Source: Burkholderiales bacterium
GTDB lineage: Bacteria; Pseudomonadota; Gammaproteobacteria; Burkholderiales; SG8-39
Direction: 5' to 3'
DNA: 64,000 nt
Assembly: GCA_026417035.1 (NCBI GenBank)
Contig: JAOAEA010000002.1
Location: 62,001-126,000, forward strand
Shown here: piece by piece, positions 47,401 through 55,285 of the stretch
Layout: each line of letters begins with the position of its first letter
How positions within the stretch are numbered: the first letter of the stretch is position 1
Made by a program: the position numbers and the translations under genes
Notes under the pieces: model-generated
Databases searched by the model: none
The model's input: the letters and a program-made list of their open reading frames with translations, nothing else
Told to the model about the DNA's origin: nothing

Positions 47401-48338
47401 GCAACCTGGCGCAGATCCGCGCCGAGCTCGGCGGCGAGGCGCTCGAGCGGTTCAGCGCGCTCGCCCGGGCCGAGGCGGCGCGCGCGGGCCTCACCTCGTG
47501 GAGCTTCGGCGACCTCGAGGAGATCATGGAGATCCGCAGCGGCGCGCAGACGCTCGTCGGCTATCCGGCGCTCGTGGACCGAGGGACGAGCGTCGCGCTC
47601 GAGGTGTTCGACTCGCCCGAGGCCGCGCGCGCGAAGCACCGCGGCGGGTTGCGGCGGCTCTTCATGCTCGAGCTCAAGGACCAGGTGAAGTACCTCGAGA
47701 AGAACCTGCCGGGGCTCGCGCAGATGGCGCTCGCCTTCGCGGCGAGCGGTGACGGCGGCACGCTCAAGGACCAGCTCGTCGCGGCGGCCTTCGACCGGGT
47801 TTTCCTCGCCGAGCCGCTGCCGCGGACCAAGGCCGAGTTCGAGGCACGCCGCGACGCAGGCCGGCCGCGCCTCGCGCTGATCGCGCAGGAGATCGCGAGG
47901 CTCGTCGCGACGATCCTCGCAGAGCGCGATGCCGTCGCGAAGAAGCTCCAGGCGACCAAGGCCTTCCCGGAGGTCGTGCGTGACGTGGAGGCGCAGCTCG
48001 CGCGGCTCATGCCGAGGGACTTCGTGGTGGCGACGCCGTACGAGCGCCTCGCCCACTTCCCGCGTTACCTCAGGGCCGCCGCCGCGCGGCTCGAGAAGCT
48101 GCGCGGCGATCCGGCGCGCGACGCGCGGCTCGCGGCCGAGCTCGCGCCGCTCGAAACGCAGTGGCTGCGCGAGGTGGCGCGCACCCGCAAGCTCGGCGCC
48201 ACGCCCGACGCGCAGCTCGAGCAGTTCGGCTGGCTGCTCGAGGAGCTGCGGGTGCAGCTCTTCGCACAGGAGCTGAAGACACCGGTGCCGGTGTCGTCGA
48301 AGCGGCTGGCGAAGCTTTGGGCGAGCCTGCAGCGATGA
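44496..48338 (+). CDS. hrpA: ATP-dependent RNA helicase HrpA
   Basis: 1280 residues from a GTG at 44496; E. coli HrpA is of similar size. Walker A GETGSGKT is at residues 69-76 and the DEAH box at 166-169, followed by VTSATIDAERFARHF (motif III) and the RecA2 motif QRAGRCGRVAAGVCIRLY. The long C-terminal region with the OB-fold and DUF3418 domains is present. HrpA unwinds RNA and rescues stalled ribosomes. The final codons (PVPVSSKRLAKLWASLQR) are duplicated downstream. The start lies 101 bases from the divergent secreted protein gene. Confidence 0.95.
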   Translation: MTQAVDPRAAERPRRARSESTRSRFSPEEIERRRALAPRPSFPEELPVSARRDEIARAIERHPVVIVAGETGSGKTTQLPKIALAAGRGIGGLIGHTQPRRIAARTVAARIAAELGTELGRAVGYKVRFTDRTSPSAYVKLMTDGILLAETQADPELRQYDTIIVDEAHERSLNIDFLLGYLRELLPRRPDLKVIVTSATIDAERFARHFAGRDGAGAPVIEVSGRLYPVEVRYRPPQANEDGEIDVNEAIADAIGELHRHGPGDVLVFLPGEREIREAAEALRKHHPPGVEILPLYARLSAEEQERVFKPHAGRRVVLATNVAETSLTVPGIRYVVDTGLARVKRYSYRNKVEQLRVEPISQAAAKQRAGRCGRVAAGVCIRLYDEADLAKRPAYTDPEILRASLAAVILRMKALGLPAVEAFPFIDPPAPKAIADGYALLAELGAVDEARALTGVGRMLAKLPIDPRIGRMVLAARDEGALPEVLVIAAALSVQDPRERPLERSQAADEAQKRFADEKSDFLGFLKLWRFYEDAAAHNSNRKLHRLARERFLSFTRLREWRDTHSQLKELAGELGWKVGELAPPPREGAPPADAPRTASYAAVHRALLAGLLGNVGLRTEEANYLGARGIRFWVHPGSALARKAPRWIVAAELTETTRLYARAVAGIEPEWLESVGAHLIRRSQADPHWEKRAAQVVALERGTLYGLPVYVNRRVHYGPIDPVEARKIFIRQALVAGEYETRAPFFAHNRRLVRDIEALEHKSRRPDVLVDEELIYAFYDSRVPAGVTNGAAFEAWREEAERKDPKLLFLERDDLMRHEAAGITTAQFPPCLEMAGRSFALEYLHDPGGPRDGVTLTVPLVALNQVSAARCEWLVPGLLKEKVQLLAKSLPQKVRHRLGPLAEFAAAFVAAVPPSDTPLAEAIARYARAERNVELPRDGFRPETLPAHLAMNFRVLDEHGRQLAMGRNLAQIRAELGGEALERFSALARAEAARAGLTSWSFGDLEEIMEIRSGAQTLVGYPALVDRGTSVALEVFDSPEAARAKHRGGLRRLFMLELKDQVKYLEKNLPGLAQMALAFAASGDGGTLKDQLVAAAFDRVFLAEPLPRTKAEFEARRDAGRPRLALIAQEIARLVATILAERDAVAKKLQATKAFPEVVRDVEAQLARLMPRDFVVATPYERLAHFPRYLRAAAARLEKLRGDPARDARLAAELAPLETQWLREVARTRKLGATPDAQLEQFGWLLEELRVQLFAQELKTPVPVSSKRLAKLWASLQR

Positions 48339-48451
48339 CGACGCCTTCGCGGCTGGGGGAGTTGCGAGGGGGCCTGCCCCCTTGCTCGCGCGGGCCGGTG
48401 CCGGTGTCGTCGAAGCGGCTGGCGAAGCTTGGGGCGAGGCTGCAGCGGTAG
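48282..48451 (+). repeat. Duplicated hrpA 3' end
   Basis: The last 57 bases of hrpA (48282-48338) recur at 48395-48451 with about 52 identical positions. Both copies encode SSKRLAKL and end in a stop codon in the matching frame. The 56-base spacer between them holds GGGGG-CCTG-CCCCC, a GC hairpin. The second copy reads on from no start codon of its own; it separates hrpA from the EI24 gene, which starts nine bases later. Confidence 0.85.
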
Positions 48452-48459
48452 CGGCGCCG

Positions 48460-49179
48460 ATGAACGAAGTGCCGAAAGCGCTCGCCCGCGCGGTTGCGAG
48501 CCTCGCTGCCCCGCGCATCCTCTGGCTGATGGTCTGGCCGCTCCTCGTGTCGGCGGCCCTGTGGACGCTCGTCGCCGTGTTCGCCGGGCCGGCGCTCGTC
48601 GCGCGGCTCGCCCAATGGGCTGGCTCCGGGAGCCTCCCCGCGTGGATCCCGGCCGCGGCGGTCACCGGCGTCGTCGGCTGGGTGCTCATCGCGGTCGCCT
48701 GGTTCGCGCTGGTGATCGCGACGACGGGGGTGATCCTCGGCGCTCTCTCGATGCCCTTCGTGGTGAGCCATGTCGCGGAGCACGATTTCCCCGGCCTCGC
48801 GCGCCGGCGCGGAGGCTCGTTCGCTGGCAGCCTCTGGAACGGCGTGGCCGCGTTCCTGCTCTTCGCCACGGCGGCGGTCTTTTCGCTGCCGCTCTGGGTC
48901 TTCCCGCCGCTGTGGCCGTTCCTCTTCGTCGCGCTCTTCACGCTGCTCAACACCCGCGTGTTCCGCTACGACGCGCTGGCGGAGCACGCGAGCGCGGCCG
49001 AGATGCGGGCGATCTTCGCGCGCGACCGCGGCGCACTCTACGCGCTCGGCGCGCTCACCGCGGCGCTGGGCCTGGTGCCGGTCGCCGGGCTCTTCGCGCC
49101 GGTCCTCGGGGGGCTCGCGTTCGCGCAGTTCGGGCTGGCGCGGCTCGCGGCCCTGCGCGCGAAGGGAGGGGCGGCGTGA
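48460..49179 (+). CDS. EI24 (CysZ-like) membrane protein
   Basis: 239 residues. The start MNEVPKALARAVASLAAPRI and the long hydrophobic stretches (VWPLLVSAALWTLVAVFAGP, WFALVIATTGVILGALSMPF, a pair in the middle and GLVPVAGLFAPVLGGLAFAQ near the end) match the EI24/CysZ family. CysZ is a sulfate channel; most other members have unknown roles. The ATG is at 48460. Its stop overlaps the GTG of the next gene by four bases, so the two are translationally coupled. Confidence 0.85.
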   Translation: MNEVPKALARAVASLAAPRILWLMVWPLLVSAALWTLVAVFAGPALVARLAQWAGSGSLPAWIPAAAVTGVVGWVLIAVAWFALVIATTGVILGALSMPFVVSHVAEHDFPGLARRRGGSFAGSLWNGVAAFLLFATAAVFSLPLWVFPPLWPFLFVALFTLLNTRVFRYDALAEHASAAEMRAIFARDRGALYALGALTAALGLVPVAGLFAPVLGGLAFAQFGLARLAALRAKGGAA

Positions 49180-49940
49180 CGACCGGCTTCGGGGCGATCG
49201 TGATCGGCGACGAGATCCTGCGCGGCAAGCGGCAGGACAAGCATTTTCCGAAGCTCATCGGGCTCCTCGCGGCGCGCGGGCTGCGGCTCGACTGGTGCGA
49301 GTACCTCGGCGACGACCCGGCGCGGCTCACGGCGACGCTCGCACGGACCTTCGCCTGCGGCGACATCGTGTTCAGCTTCGGCGGCATCGGCGCGACGCCC
49401 GACGATCACACGCGCCAATGCGCCGCGGCGGCGCTCGGCGTCCCACTCGAGCTGCACCCCGGGGCCGAAGCCGAGATCCGCGCGCGCTTCGGCGACGAGA
49501 CGACCCCCCTGCGCCTCAGGATGGGCGAGTTCCCGCGCGGCGCCGCGATCATCCCCAATGCCTACAACCGCATCCCGGGCTTCTCCGTCGCGGACCATCA
49601 CTTCGTCCCCGGCTTTCCGATCATGGCCTGGCCGATGGTGGAGTGGGTGCTCGACCACCGCTATGCGCACCTCTTCCACACGCGGCCCGAGGCGGAGGCG
49701 TCCGTGCTCGTCTACGGCGCGCCGGAGAGCACGCTGACGCCGCTCATGGAAGCGACCGAGGCGAAGCACCGCGGCATCAAGGTCTTCAGCCTGCCGTCGA
49801 TCGGCGAGGACGGCCGGCGGCGGCACATCGAGCTCGGCGTGCGCGGCGAGCCGGCGGCCGTGCCGGACGCGATGGCTGACCTCGTGGCCGGGCTCGACGC
49901 GATGCGGATCGAATGGGCGCGGCGAGAGGCGGGCGCATGA
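49176..49940 (+). CDS. MoaB/CinA-type molybdopterin-binding domain protein
   Basis: 254 residues. The N-terminus GAIVIGDEILRGKRQDKHFP and the central FSFGGIGATPDDHTRQCAAA are the MoCF-binding (MoaB/Mog) domain found at the start of CinA. The C-terminal deamidase domain of CinA is missing; instead a short beta-rich tail is present. The role is uncertain, possibly nucleotide repair or pterin binding. It overlaps the EI24 gene by four bases and ends before a shared bidirectional terminator. Confidence 0.85.
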   Translation: MTTGFGAIVIGDEILRGKRQDKHFPKLIGLLAARGLRLDWCEYLGDDPARLTATLARTFACGDIVFSFGGIGATPDDHTRQCAAAALGVPLELHPGAEAEIRARFGDETTPLRLRMGEFPRGAAIIPNAYNRIPGFSVADHHFVPGFPIMAWPMVEWVLDHRYAHLFHTRPEAEASVLVYGAPESTLTPLMEATEAKHRGIKVFSLPSIGEDGRRRHIELGVRGEPAAVPDAMADLVAGLDAMRIEWARREAGA

Positions 49941-49962
49941 CCCGGCCCGCGCGCAGAAAGAA

Positions 49963-49990
49963 GAAAGGCCCCGCCGAAGCGGGGCCTTTC
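49963..49990 (-). terminator. Bidirectional terminator between the MoaB-like gene and phasin
   Basis: GAAAGGCCCCGC-CGAA-GCGGGGCCTTTC is a perfect 12-bp stem with a tetraloop. On the minus strand the loop is TTCG, an exceptionally stable UUCG type, followed by TTCTTTCTG. It should terminate phasin transcripts, with partial function for the plus-strand operon (CCTTTC end). Confidence 0.85.
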
Positions 49991-50062
49991 ACTGCCTGGA
50001 GGAGGAGGGATCAGGCAGGTCCGGAACGGGGGGCGAGGCCCCCCGGCGAACGCTTTGCGGAC

Positions 50063-50608
50063 TCAGGCCGCCTTCTTGCTGGCCTTGAGGTCCTTGGTCA
50101 CGGCCGTGGTCGCGGCGCTGAAGTTCGCCTCGGCGATCTCGGTGGCCTGCTTCGCGGCCTTCGAGAGGCTGTCGTAGGCCGAGTTGGCGGCGGCGAGCGC
50201 CGACTTCACGGCGGCGACGGCGACGTCGGAGCCGGCCGGCGCGTTCTTCGCGAATTTGTCGAGCATGCCGACGACGTTCTTGTTCACCTCGGAGGCCTGC
50301 GCCTCGGCGAACCGGGTCATCTCGGCCTGGCTCTGGGTCGCGAGCTCGTACACCGAGCGCGAGTAGGCGATCGCCTTCTCGAGGGAGGGTTGCGCCAGCG
50401 CGACGTTGAGGTTGACGAGCTCCTGGATGTCCTTCACCTGGGTGAGGGCCTTCGCGTGGTTGAGCGCGTCCTCGAACGCGGCTTTGGTCGCGTTGAAGTT
50501 GAGCGCCGAGAGTTTCTCGAACGCGGCGAAGTTCGACTGGGCGAGGTTGATGATCGCGTCGACGTTGGCCTTGTTGGCCGCGGCGATTTGCTCGGGGGTC
50601 ACGTACAT
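50063..50608 (-). CDS. phaP: Phasin (PHA granule-associated protein)
   Basis: 181 residues from the ATG at 50608, with AAGGAG upstream. It is almost entirely amphipathic helix with the phasin segments TPEQIAAANKANVDAIINLA and FEKLSALNFNATKAAFEDAL, and an Ala/Lys-rich C-terminus (TKDLKASKKAA). Phasins coat polyhydroxyalkanoate granules. This implies the organism stores PHA although no synthase gene is in the window. Its promoter region carries three TGC-rich dyads and an unusually AT-rich stretch for this genome. Confidence 0.92.
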   Translation of the reverse strand: MYVTPEQIAAANKANVDAIINLAQSNFAAFEKLSALNFNATKAAFEDALNHAKALTQVKDIQELVNLNVALAQPSLEKAIAYSRSVYELATQSQAEMTRFAEAQASEVNKNVVGMLDKFAKNAPAGSDVAVAAVKSALAAANSAYDSLSKAAKQATEIAEANFSAATTAVTKDLKASKKAA

Positions 50609-50642
50609 GTCGGTCTCCTTGCGGAAGTTCGGGTCGGGAATG

Positions 50643-50746
50643 GTGCAACGCACAATGCAAATTTAATCAGCCGTGCCCCCGCTGTCAAGCGCTTTTTGTG
50701 CGATGCAATATCCGTGCGCGAAGAGGATGACTTTGCGGAGTGCAAA
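50643..50746. promoter_or_regulatory. Phasin promoter region with three TGC/GCA dyads (PhaR-like sites)
   Basis: GTGCAACGCACAATGCAA (50643-50660), TTGTGCGATGCAATA (50696-50710) and TTTGCGGAGTGCAAA (50732-50746) share TGC/GCA half-sites; the third contains inverted arms TTTGC and GCAAA. PhaR-type repressors of phasin genes recognise TGC-rich dyads and release DNA when PHA granules form. TTTAAT and TTTTTG tracts between them fit a promoter. The assignment is by pattern only. Confidence 0.45.
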
Positions 50747-50874
50747 CAACAACTTATTGCCATAGACCCCAAGCTGTTCGGGACGCCGAAGGGCAGGCGC
50801 GGGAACCGTGCTTGCGTCGGCACCCCAGGGCGCACGGGCCCGGATTTGCTGTCACGCACCATGGGGTTTGCCGG

Positions 50875-51750
50875 GTGAGCGGCGGCGGGGCGGGCCGCGA
50901 CTGGACGAGGGCCGCGCCGGGGCTCTTCGTGGTCCTTTGGGCCACGGGGTTCATCGGCGCGAAGTACGGGCTGCCCTACGCCGGGCCGGCGACCTTCCTC
51001 GCGGTGCGCTTCGTGCTGGTGATCGCCCTCATGCTCGCGATCGCGGTCGCGGGGCGGGCCCCGTGGCCAGTACCGCGCCAGGCCGCGCACATCGCGGTGG
51101 TCGGCGTGCTGCTGCAGGCCGGCTACCTCGGCGGCGTGTTCGCAGCGATCCACCTCGGCATGTCCGCCGGCGTCTCGTCGCTCATCGTCGGGCTGCAACC
51201 GGTGCTCACCGCCGTGCTCGCCGCGCCGATGGTCGGCGAGCGCCTCGGCATCCGCCAATGGGCCGGCCTCGTGCTGGGGCTCGCCGGCGTGGCGCTGGTC
51301 GTGAGCGCCAAGACGTCGCTCGCGGGGCTCTCGTGGGCGAGCGTCGGGATGTCGGTGCTCGCGCTCGCGTCGATCACACTCGGGACGCTCTACCAGAAGC
51401 GCTTCTGCGGCCCCTTCGACCTGCGCACGGGCAGCGTGATCCAGTTCGTCGCCGCGCTCGCCGTCATGGCACCGTTCGCCGTATTCCTCGAGGGCGCCGA
51501 GGTCCGCTGGACCGGGGAGTTCCTCTTCGCGCTCGCGTGGCTGGTGGTGGTGCTCTCCATCGGCGCCATTTCGCTCCTCATGCTCCTCATCCGCCGCGGT
51601 GCGGCCACCAAGGTGGCGAGCCTCTTCTACCTCGTGCCGCCGGTGACCGCGCTGATCGCGTATCTCGTCTTCGGCGAGACGCTCTCGGCGGCGGCGCTCG
51701 CCGGCATGGCCATCGCGGTGATCGGCGTCGCGATGGTGGTGCGGGGGTAA
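50875..51750 (+). CDS. EamA/DMT-family transporter
   Basis: 291 residues from a GTG at 50875; the longer reading would add residues from the phasin promoter. Ten hydrophobic segments with the two EamA repeats are seen, beginning GLFVVLWATGFIGAKYGLPY and LGMSAGVSSLIVGLQPVLTA; the second repeat contains LFYLVPPVTALIAYLVFGE. The family exports metabolites such as amino acids and nucleotides. Substrate unknown. It is 90 bases upstream of the thioesterase gene and could share transcription. Confidence 0.85.
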   Translation: MSGGGAGRDWTRAAPGLFVVLWATGFIGAKYGLPYAGPATFLAVRFVLVIALMLAIAVAGRAPWPVPRQAAHIAVVGVLLQAGYLGGVFAAIHLGMSAGVSSLIVGLQPVLTAVLAAPMVGERLGIRQWAGLVLGLAGVALVVSAKTSLAGLSWASVGMSVLALASITLGTLYQKRFCGPFDLRTGSVIQFVAALAVMAPFAVFLEGAEVRWTGEFLFALAWLVVVLSIGAISLLMLLIRRGAATKVASLFYLVPPVTALIAYLVFGETLSAAALAGMAIAVIGVAMVVRG

Positions 51751-51840
51751 GCGAACGCGGCGACGGCCCCGGTCGGCCGTCCGGCGGACCAGCCGCGGGC
51801 AACGGCTAGAATCGCGGCTCGACCGCACCGCTCGAGCGCC

Positions 51841-52275
51841 ATGACCAAGCCCGTCCCCGACACCCGCGACCGCTACCGCCACTTCCGGCTCATCACGACG
51901 CGCTGGATGGACAACGATGCCTACCAGCACGTGAACAACGTCGTCTACTACTCGTACTTCGACACCGTGGTGAACCAGTACCTCATCGAGCAGGGCGCGC
52001 TCGACATCGTCGCGAGCCCCGTCATCGGCCTCGTCGTCGAGACGAAGTGCAACTACTTCAGCCCGATCACCTTCCCCGAGACGGTCCACGCCGGGCTGCG
52101 CGTGGCGAAGCTCGGCACGTCGAGCGTGCGCTACGAAGTCGGCCTCTTCCGCGAGGACGACCCGCAGGCGGCGGCCCAGGGGCACTTCGTGCACGTCTAC
52201 GTCGATCGCGCGACGAGCCGGCCCGCGCCGCTGCCCGCGCCGCTGCGCGCGGCGCTCGAGCCGCTCGTGGTCTGA
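51841..52275 (+). CDS. Hotdog-fold acyl-CoA thioesterase
   Basis: 144 residues. The active-site region is RWMDNDAYQHVNNVVYYSYF, matching the 4-hydroxybenzoyl-CoA thioesterase/YbgC group, and the later VVETKCNYFSPITFPETV forms the hotdog strands. It hydrolyses acyl-CoA thioesters; the acyl group is unknown. The next gene begins 14 bases downstream. Confidence 0.88.
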   Translation: MTKPVPDTRDRYRHFRLITTRWMDNDAYQHVNNVVYYSYFDTVVNQYLIEQGALDIVASPVIGLVVETKCNYFSPITFPETVHAGLRVAKLGTSSVRYEVGLFREDDPQAAAQGHFVHVYVDRATSRPAPLPAPLRAALEPLVV

Positions 52276-52289
52276 CGCCGCGGTCGCAC

Positions 52290-53336
52290 ATGATCCAGTT
52301 CAGGGTCGAGAAGAAGTCCGCGCGCCTCCACGACCCGCGCAAGGGGTTCGAGCTCGTCGAGATCGAGAGCGAGGTCCGCTACGATCCGCTCACCGGCGAG
52401 TCGGCGCGCATCTGCCATTTCTCGCTCAGCGCGCCGCCGCCGACGGAGATCGCGGACATCGTCGCGGCCTCGCGCGGCCACTGCCCGTTCTGCCCGGAGC
52501 GCATCGCGACGGTCACGCCGCGCTTTCCCGAGGCGCTCCTGCCCGGCGGCCGGCTCGCGCGCGGCGACGCGCTCGTGGTGCCCAACCTCTTCCCCTACGA
52601 CGACATCTCCGCGATCGCGGTGCTCGGGCGCGAGCACTTCGTGCCGATGGACGCGGTGCCCCCGCAGCTCGTCATCGACGGGCTCGCTGCGGCGCGCGAC
52701 TTCATCGGCGTCGCGCGTCGCGAGCTCGCCGACGGCGAGGGCTTCGGCATCGTGACCTGGAACTACATGCCGCCGGCGGGCGCGAGCCAGGTGCACCCGC
52801 ACCTGCAGGTCGTGGTGACGCGCAACCCCGGCAACGCGCTCGCGCGCTCGCTCGAGGCCGCGGCGCGCTTCGGCAGCCGCACCGGGCGTGCCTTCCCGGC
52901 CGAGCTGCTCGCCGCGGAGCGCGCGCGCGGCGAGCGCTGGATCGGCGAGCGCGGCGCGATCGCATGGCTCGCGCCGTTCACGCCGACCGGGCTCCTCGGC
53001 GACCTCGCCGCGGTGTTCCGCGAGCGGGCCACCGTGCTCGACCTCTCCGATGACGACGTCGCCGACTTCGCGCACTCGCTCGCGGAGGTCCTCGCCGCCC
53101 TGGCCGCGCGCGGGCTGTGGAGCTTCAACCTCTGCCTGATGCCCGCGCCCTTCGGCGACACCAGCGGGCGGCACTGGCTCACCGCGAGACTCCTGCCGCG
53201 CTTCTATCTCAACCCGCGGCTGCACGTCTCCGACGTCGCGTATCTGCACCTGCTCCTCGAGGAGCGCTTCGCGATGCTCTATCCGGAGGAGGTCGCGGCG
53301 GCGCTGCGTGGCGCGCTCCCCGGGCTCGCCCGGTGA
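52290..53336 (+). CDS. GalT/HIT-superfamily protein of unknown substrate
   Basis: 348 residues. The zinc-binding pair is in HCPFCPERIATVTPRF, and the nucleotidyl-transfer motif is QVHPHLQVVVTRNP (HxHxQ), as in galactose-1-phosphate uridylyltransferase. A C-terminal SFNLCLMPAPFG and LLPRFYLNPRLHVSD resemble the second GalT repeat. The UDP-hexose partner genes are not nearby, so it may transfer another nucleotide. Its stop overlaps the GTG of the next EamA gene by four bases. Confidence 0.75.
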   Translation: MIQFRVEKKSARLHDPRKGFELVEIESEVRYDPLTGESARICHFSLSAPPPTEIADIVAASRGHCPFCPERIATVTPRFPEALLPGGRLARGDALVVPNLFPYDDISAIAVLGREHFVPMDAVPPQLVIDGLAAARDFIGVARRELADGEGFGIVTWNYMPPAGASQVHPHLQVVVTRNPGNALARSLEAAARFGSRTGRAFPAELLAAERARGERWIGERGAIAWLAPFTPTGLLGDLAAVFRERATVLDLSDDDVADFAHSLAEVLAALAARGLWSFNLCLMPAPFGDTSGRHWLTARLLPRFYLNPRLHVSDVAYLHLLLEERFAMLYPEEVAAALRGALPGLAR

Positions 53337-54253
53337 GCGATAGCGGCGCCGCGCACACCTTCCCGCGCGAGGCGGTCTGGCTGCTCGTCGCGCTCACGCT
53401 CGCGTGGGGCGTGAACTGGCCGGTGATGAAGGTGGTGCTGACGGCGATGGCGCCGCTCCACTTCCGCACGCTGTGCCTCTTCGTCGGCGCCGCGGGCGTC
53501 TTCCTGATCGCGCGTGCCCATCGCCTGCCGATCGCGGTGCCCCCGGGCGCGTGGGGCCGGCTCGTCGTGCTCGCCCTTTTCAACATGACCGGCTGGAACG
53601 TGCTCGCGATCTACGGCATCCCGCTGCTCGAGTCGGGCCGCGCCGCGATCCTCGGCTACACGATGCCCGTGTGGGGCGTGGTGCTCGGAACGGCGTTCCT
53701 CGGCGAGCCGTTCACCGCGCGCCGCGCGCTCGGCGTGGCCCTCGGCATGGCGGGCATGGCGCTGCTCTTCGCCGGCGAGATCGGCGCGCTCGGACGCTCG
53801 CCCCTCGGCGCGGCGCTGATGGTGGGCGCGGCGATTTCCTGGGCGATCGGCACCGCGCTCATGAAACGCTGGCAGCTCGCGCTGCCGGCCTCCTCGCTGA
53901 CGGCGTGGCAGATGCTGATCGGCGGCGTGCCGATCCTCGCGGGGGCGCTCTTCCTCGAGCAGGGCACGTTCCGTTTCTGGGAGCTCGCGTTCTGGCCCGC
54001 GCTCGGCGTCGTCTACAACCTCGCGGTCGCGTTCGTGTTCGCGCAGTGGGCGTGGATCAGGATCGCGCTCGCCGCGCCGATGGGCGTCGCGACGCTCTCC
54101 ACGCTGATGATTCCCGTCGTGGGCGTGTTCAGCGGCATGCTCCTCCTGGGCGAGCGTCCGCACTGGACGGACTTCGCGGCGCTCGCGATGGTGGTGGCGT
54201 CGCTCGCGACCGTGATGCCGTTGCCGGCGTTCCTGCGCCGCTCGGGCGCCTAG
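53333..54253 (+). CDS. EamA/DMT-family transporter
   Basis: 306 residues from a GTG overlapping the GalT-like stop. Ten hydrophobic segments occur, from [20 protein letters not shown] to [20 protein letters not shown], with the second EamA repeat around LVIGAAISW-type and [20 protein letters not shown] regions. Likely exports a small metabolite. The overlap indicates coupling with the GalT-like and thioesterase genes. It ends convergently with gluQ, sharing four bases. Confidence 0.85.
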   Translation: MSDSGAAHTFPREAVWLLVALTLAWGVNWPVMKVVLTAMAPLHFRTLCLFVGAAGVFLIARAHRLPIAVPPGAWGRLVVLALFNMTGWNVLAIYGIPLLESGRAAILGYTMPVWGVVLGTAFLGEPFTARRALGVALGMAGMALLFAGEIGALGRSPLGAALMVGAAISWAIGTALMKRWQLALPASSLTAWQMLIGGVPILAGALFLEQGTFRFWELAFWPALGVVYNLAVAFVFAQWAWIRIALAAPMGVATLSTLMIPVVGVFSGMLLLGERPHWTDFAALAMVVASLATVMPLPAFLRRSGA

Positions 54254-55164
54254 AGTTCCGGCGCGGCGAGCGCGCGCGCGTGCGGGATCGCGGCGCGGGA
54301 CCAGTGCGCGACCGCCCAGTCGAGCACCGTCCGCGGCTCGGCGCGCGCGAGCCCGGCCGGCGGCCCTTGCCCGAGAAAGGCGAGCGCGGCGACGAGCGCA
54401 GTCGCCGGGCGGGTGAGGTCCACCGGCGCGGCGAGCGTCTGCTTCGAGAGCTTCTCGCCCCGCGCGTTCAGCGCCACGGGCACGTGGGCGTAGCGCGGCG
54501 TGGGAAGGCCGAGCAGCCGTTGCAGGAAGATCTGCCGCGGCGTCGAGTCGAGGAGATCCGCGCCGCGGACGACGTCGGTGATGCCCTGCTCGGCGTCGTC
54601 CACCACGACCGCGAGCTGGTAGGCGAAGAGCCCGTCGGCGCGCAGGACCACGAAATCGCCGACGTCGCGCGCGAGGTCGGAGACGATGCGGCCCTGCACG
54701 GCGTCGTCGAAGGCCACGACCGCGTCGCCGACGCGCACGCGCACCGCGCGCGCGAGCTTGCCCGGTGCGAGCCCGTCGCGACAGGTGCCGGGATACACGA
54801 GGCTGCCATCGGGCGCGGCGAGCGCGGAGTCGGCGAGCTCCTTGCGGGTGCAGCCGCAGGGGTAGGTCGCGCCGGCGGCCGCGAGCCGCGCCAGCGCCTG
54901 ACGATACGCGCCCTCGCGGCGGCTCTGGAAGAGAACCTCGCCGTCCGGCTCGAGGCCGAGCGCGGCGAGGGCCGCGAGGATCGACCGCGCCGCGCCCGGC
55001 TGCTCGCGCGGGCGGTCGAGGTCCTCCATCCGCACGAGCCACTCGCCGCCGGCCGCGCGCGCGTCCACGTAGCTCGCCGCCGCGGCCACGAGCGAGCCGA
55101 AGTGGAGCGGACCGGTGGGCGAGGGGGCGAAGCGTCCCCGGTAGCGGGCGGGCGGTTGCGGCAC
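54250..55164 (-). CDS. gluQ: Glutamyl-Q tRNA(Asp) synthetase
   Basis: 304 residues from a GTG at 55164; E. coli GluQ has about 300. The HIGH-like motif is [18 protein letters not shown], the zinc site is YPCGCTRKE with a later TCRDG, and the KMSKS-like motif is [10 protein letters not shown]. It attaches glutamate to queuosine at position 34 of tRNA(Asp). The anticodon-binding domain of glutamyl-tRNA synthetase is absent, as expected. It overlaps the EamA gene end by four bases. Confidence 0.93.
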   Translation of the reverse strand: MPQPPARYRGRFAPSPTGPLHFGSLVAAAASYVDARAAGGEWLVRMEDLDRPREQPGAARSILAALAALGLEPDGEVLFQSRREGAYRQALARLAAAGATYPCGCTRKELADSALAAPDGSLVYPGTCRDGLAPGKLARAVRVRVGDAVVAFDDAVQGRIVSDLARDVGDFVVLRADGLFAYQLAVVVDDAEQGITDVVRGADLLDSTPRQIFLQRLLGLPTPRYAHVPVALNARGEKLSKQTLAAPVDLTRPATALVAALAFLGQGPPAGLARAEPRTVLDWAVAHWSRAAIPHARALAAPEL

Positions 55165-55285
55165 GGTCGGTTCGTATAATGCCCGCGCGACGCCGCGGTC
55201 GCCACGGCGGCCGGACGCTCGTCGCGCCGCGCGCCGGCGCGCGGCCGCGTGGTGCCCCGGGCTCCGCCGGGAGCGAGCCGCGAGG

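Noticed and set aside
48368-48393. GC hairpin after hrpA as a rho-independent terminator
   Set aside because: The stem GGGGG-CCTG-CCCCC is followed by TTGCTCGC rather than a T-run on either strand, so termination is not convincing.
44838-48953. Minus-strand open frame of 1371 codons opposite hrpA
   Set aside because: Composition is that of an antisense shadow (repeated LRR/AREL-type low complexity), and hrpA with its DEAH motifs is certain on the other strand.
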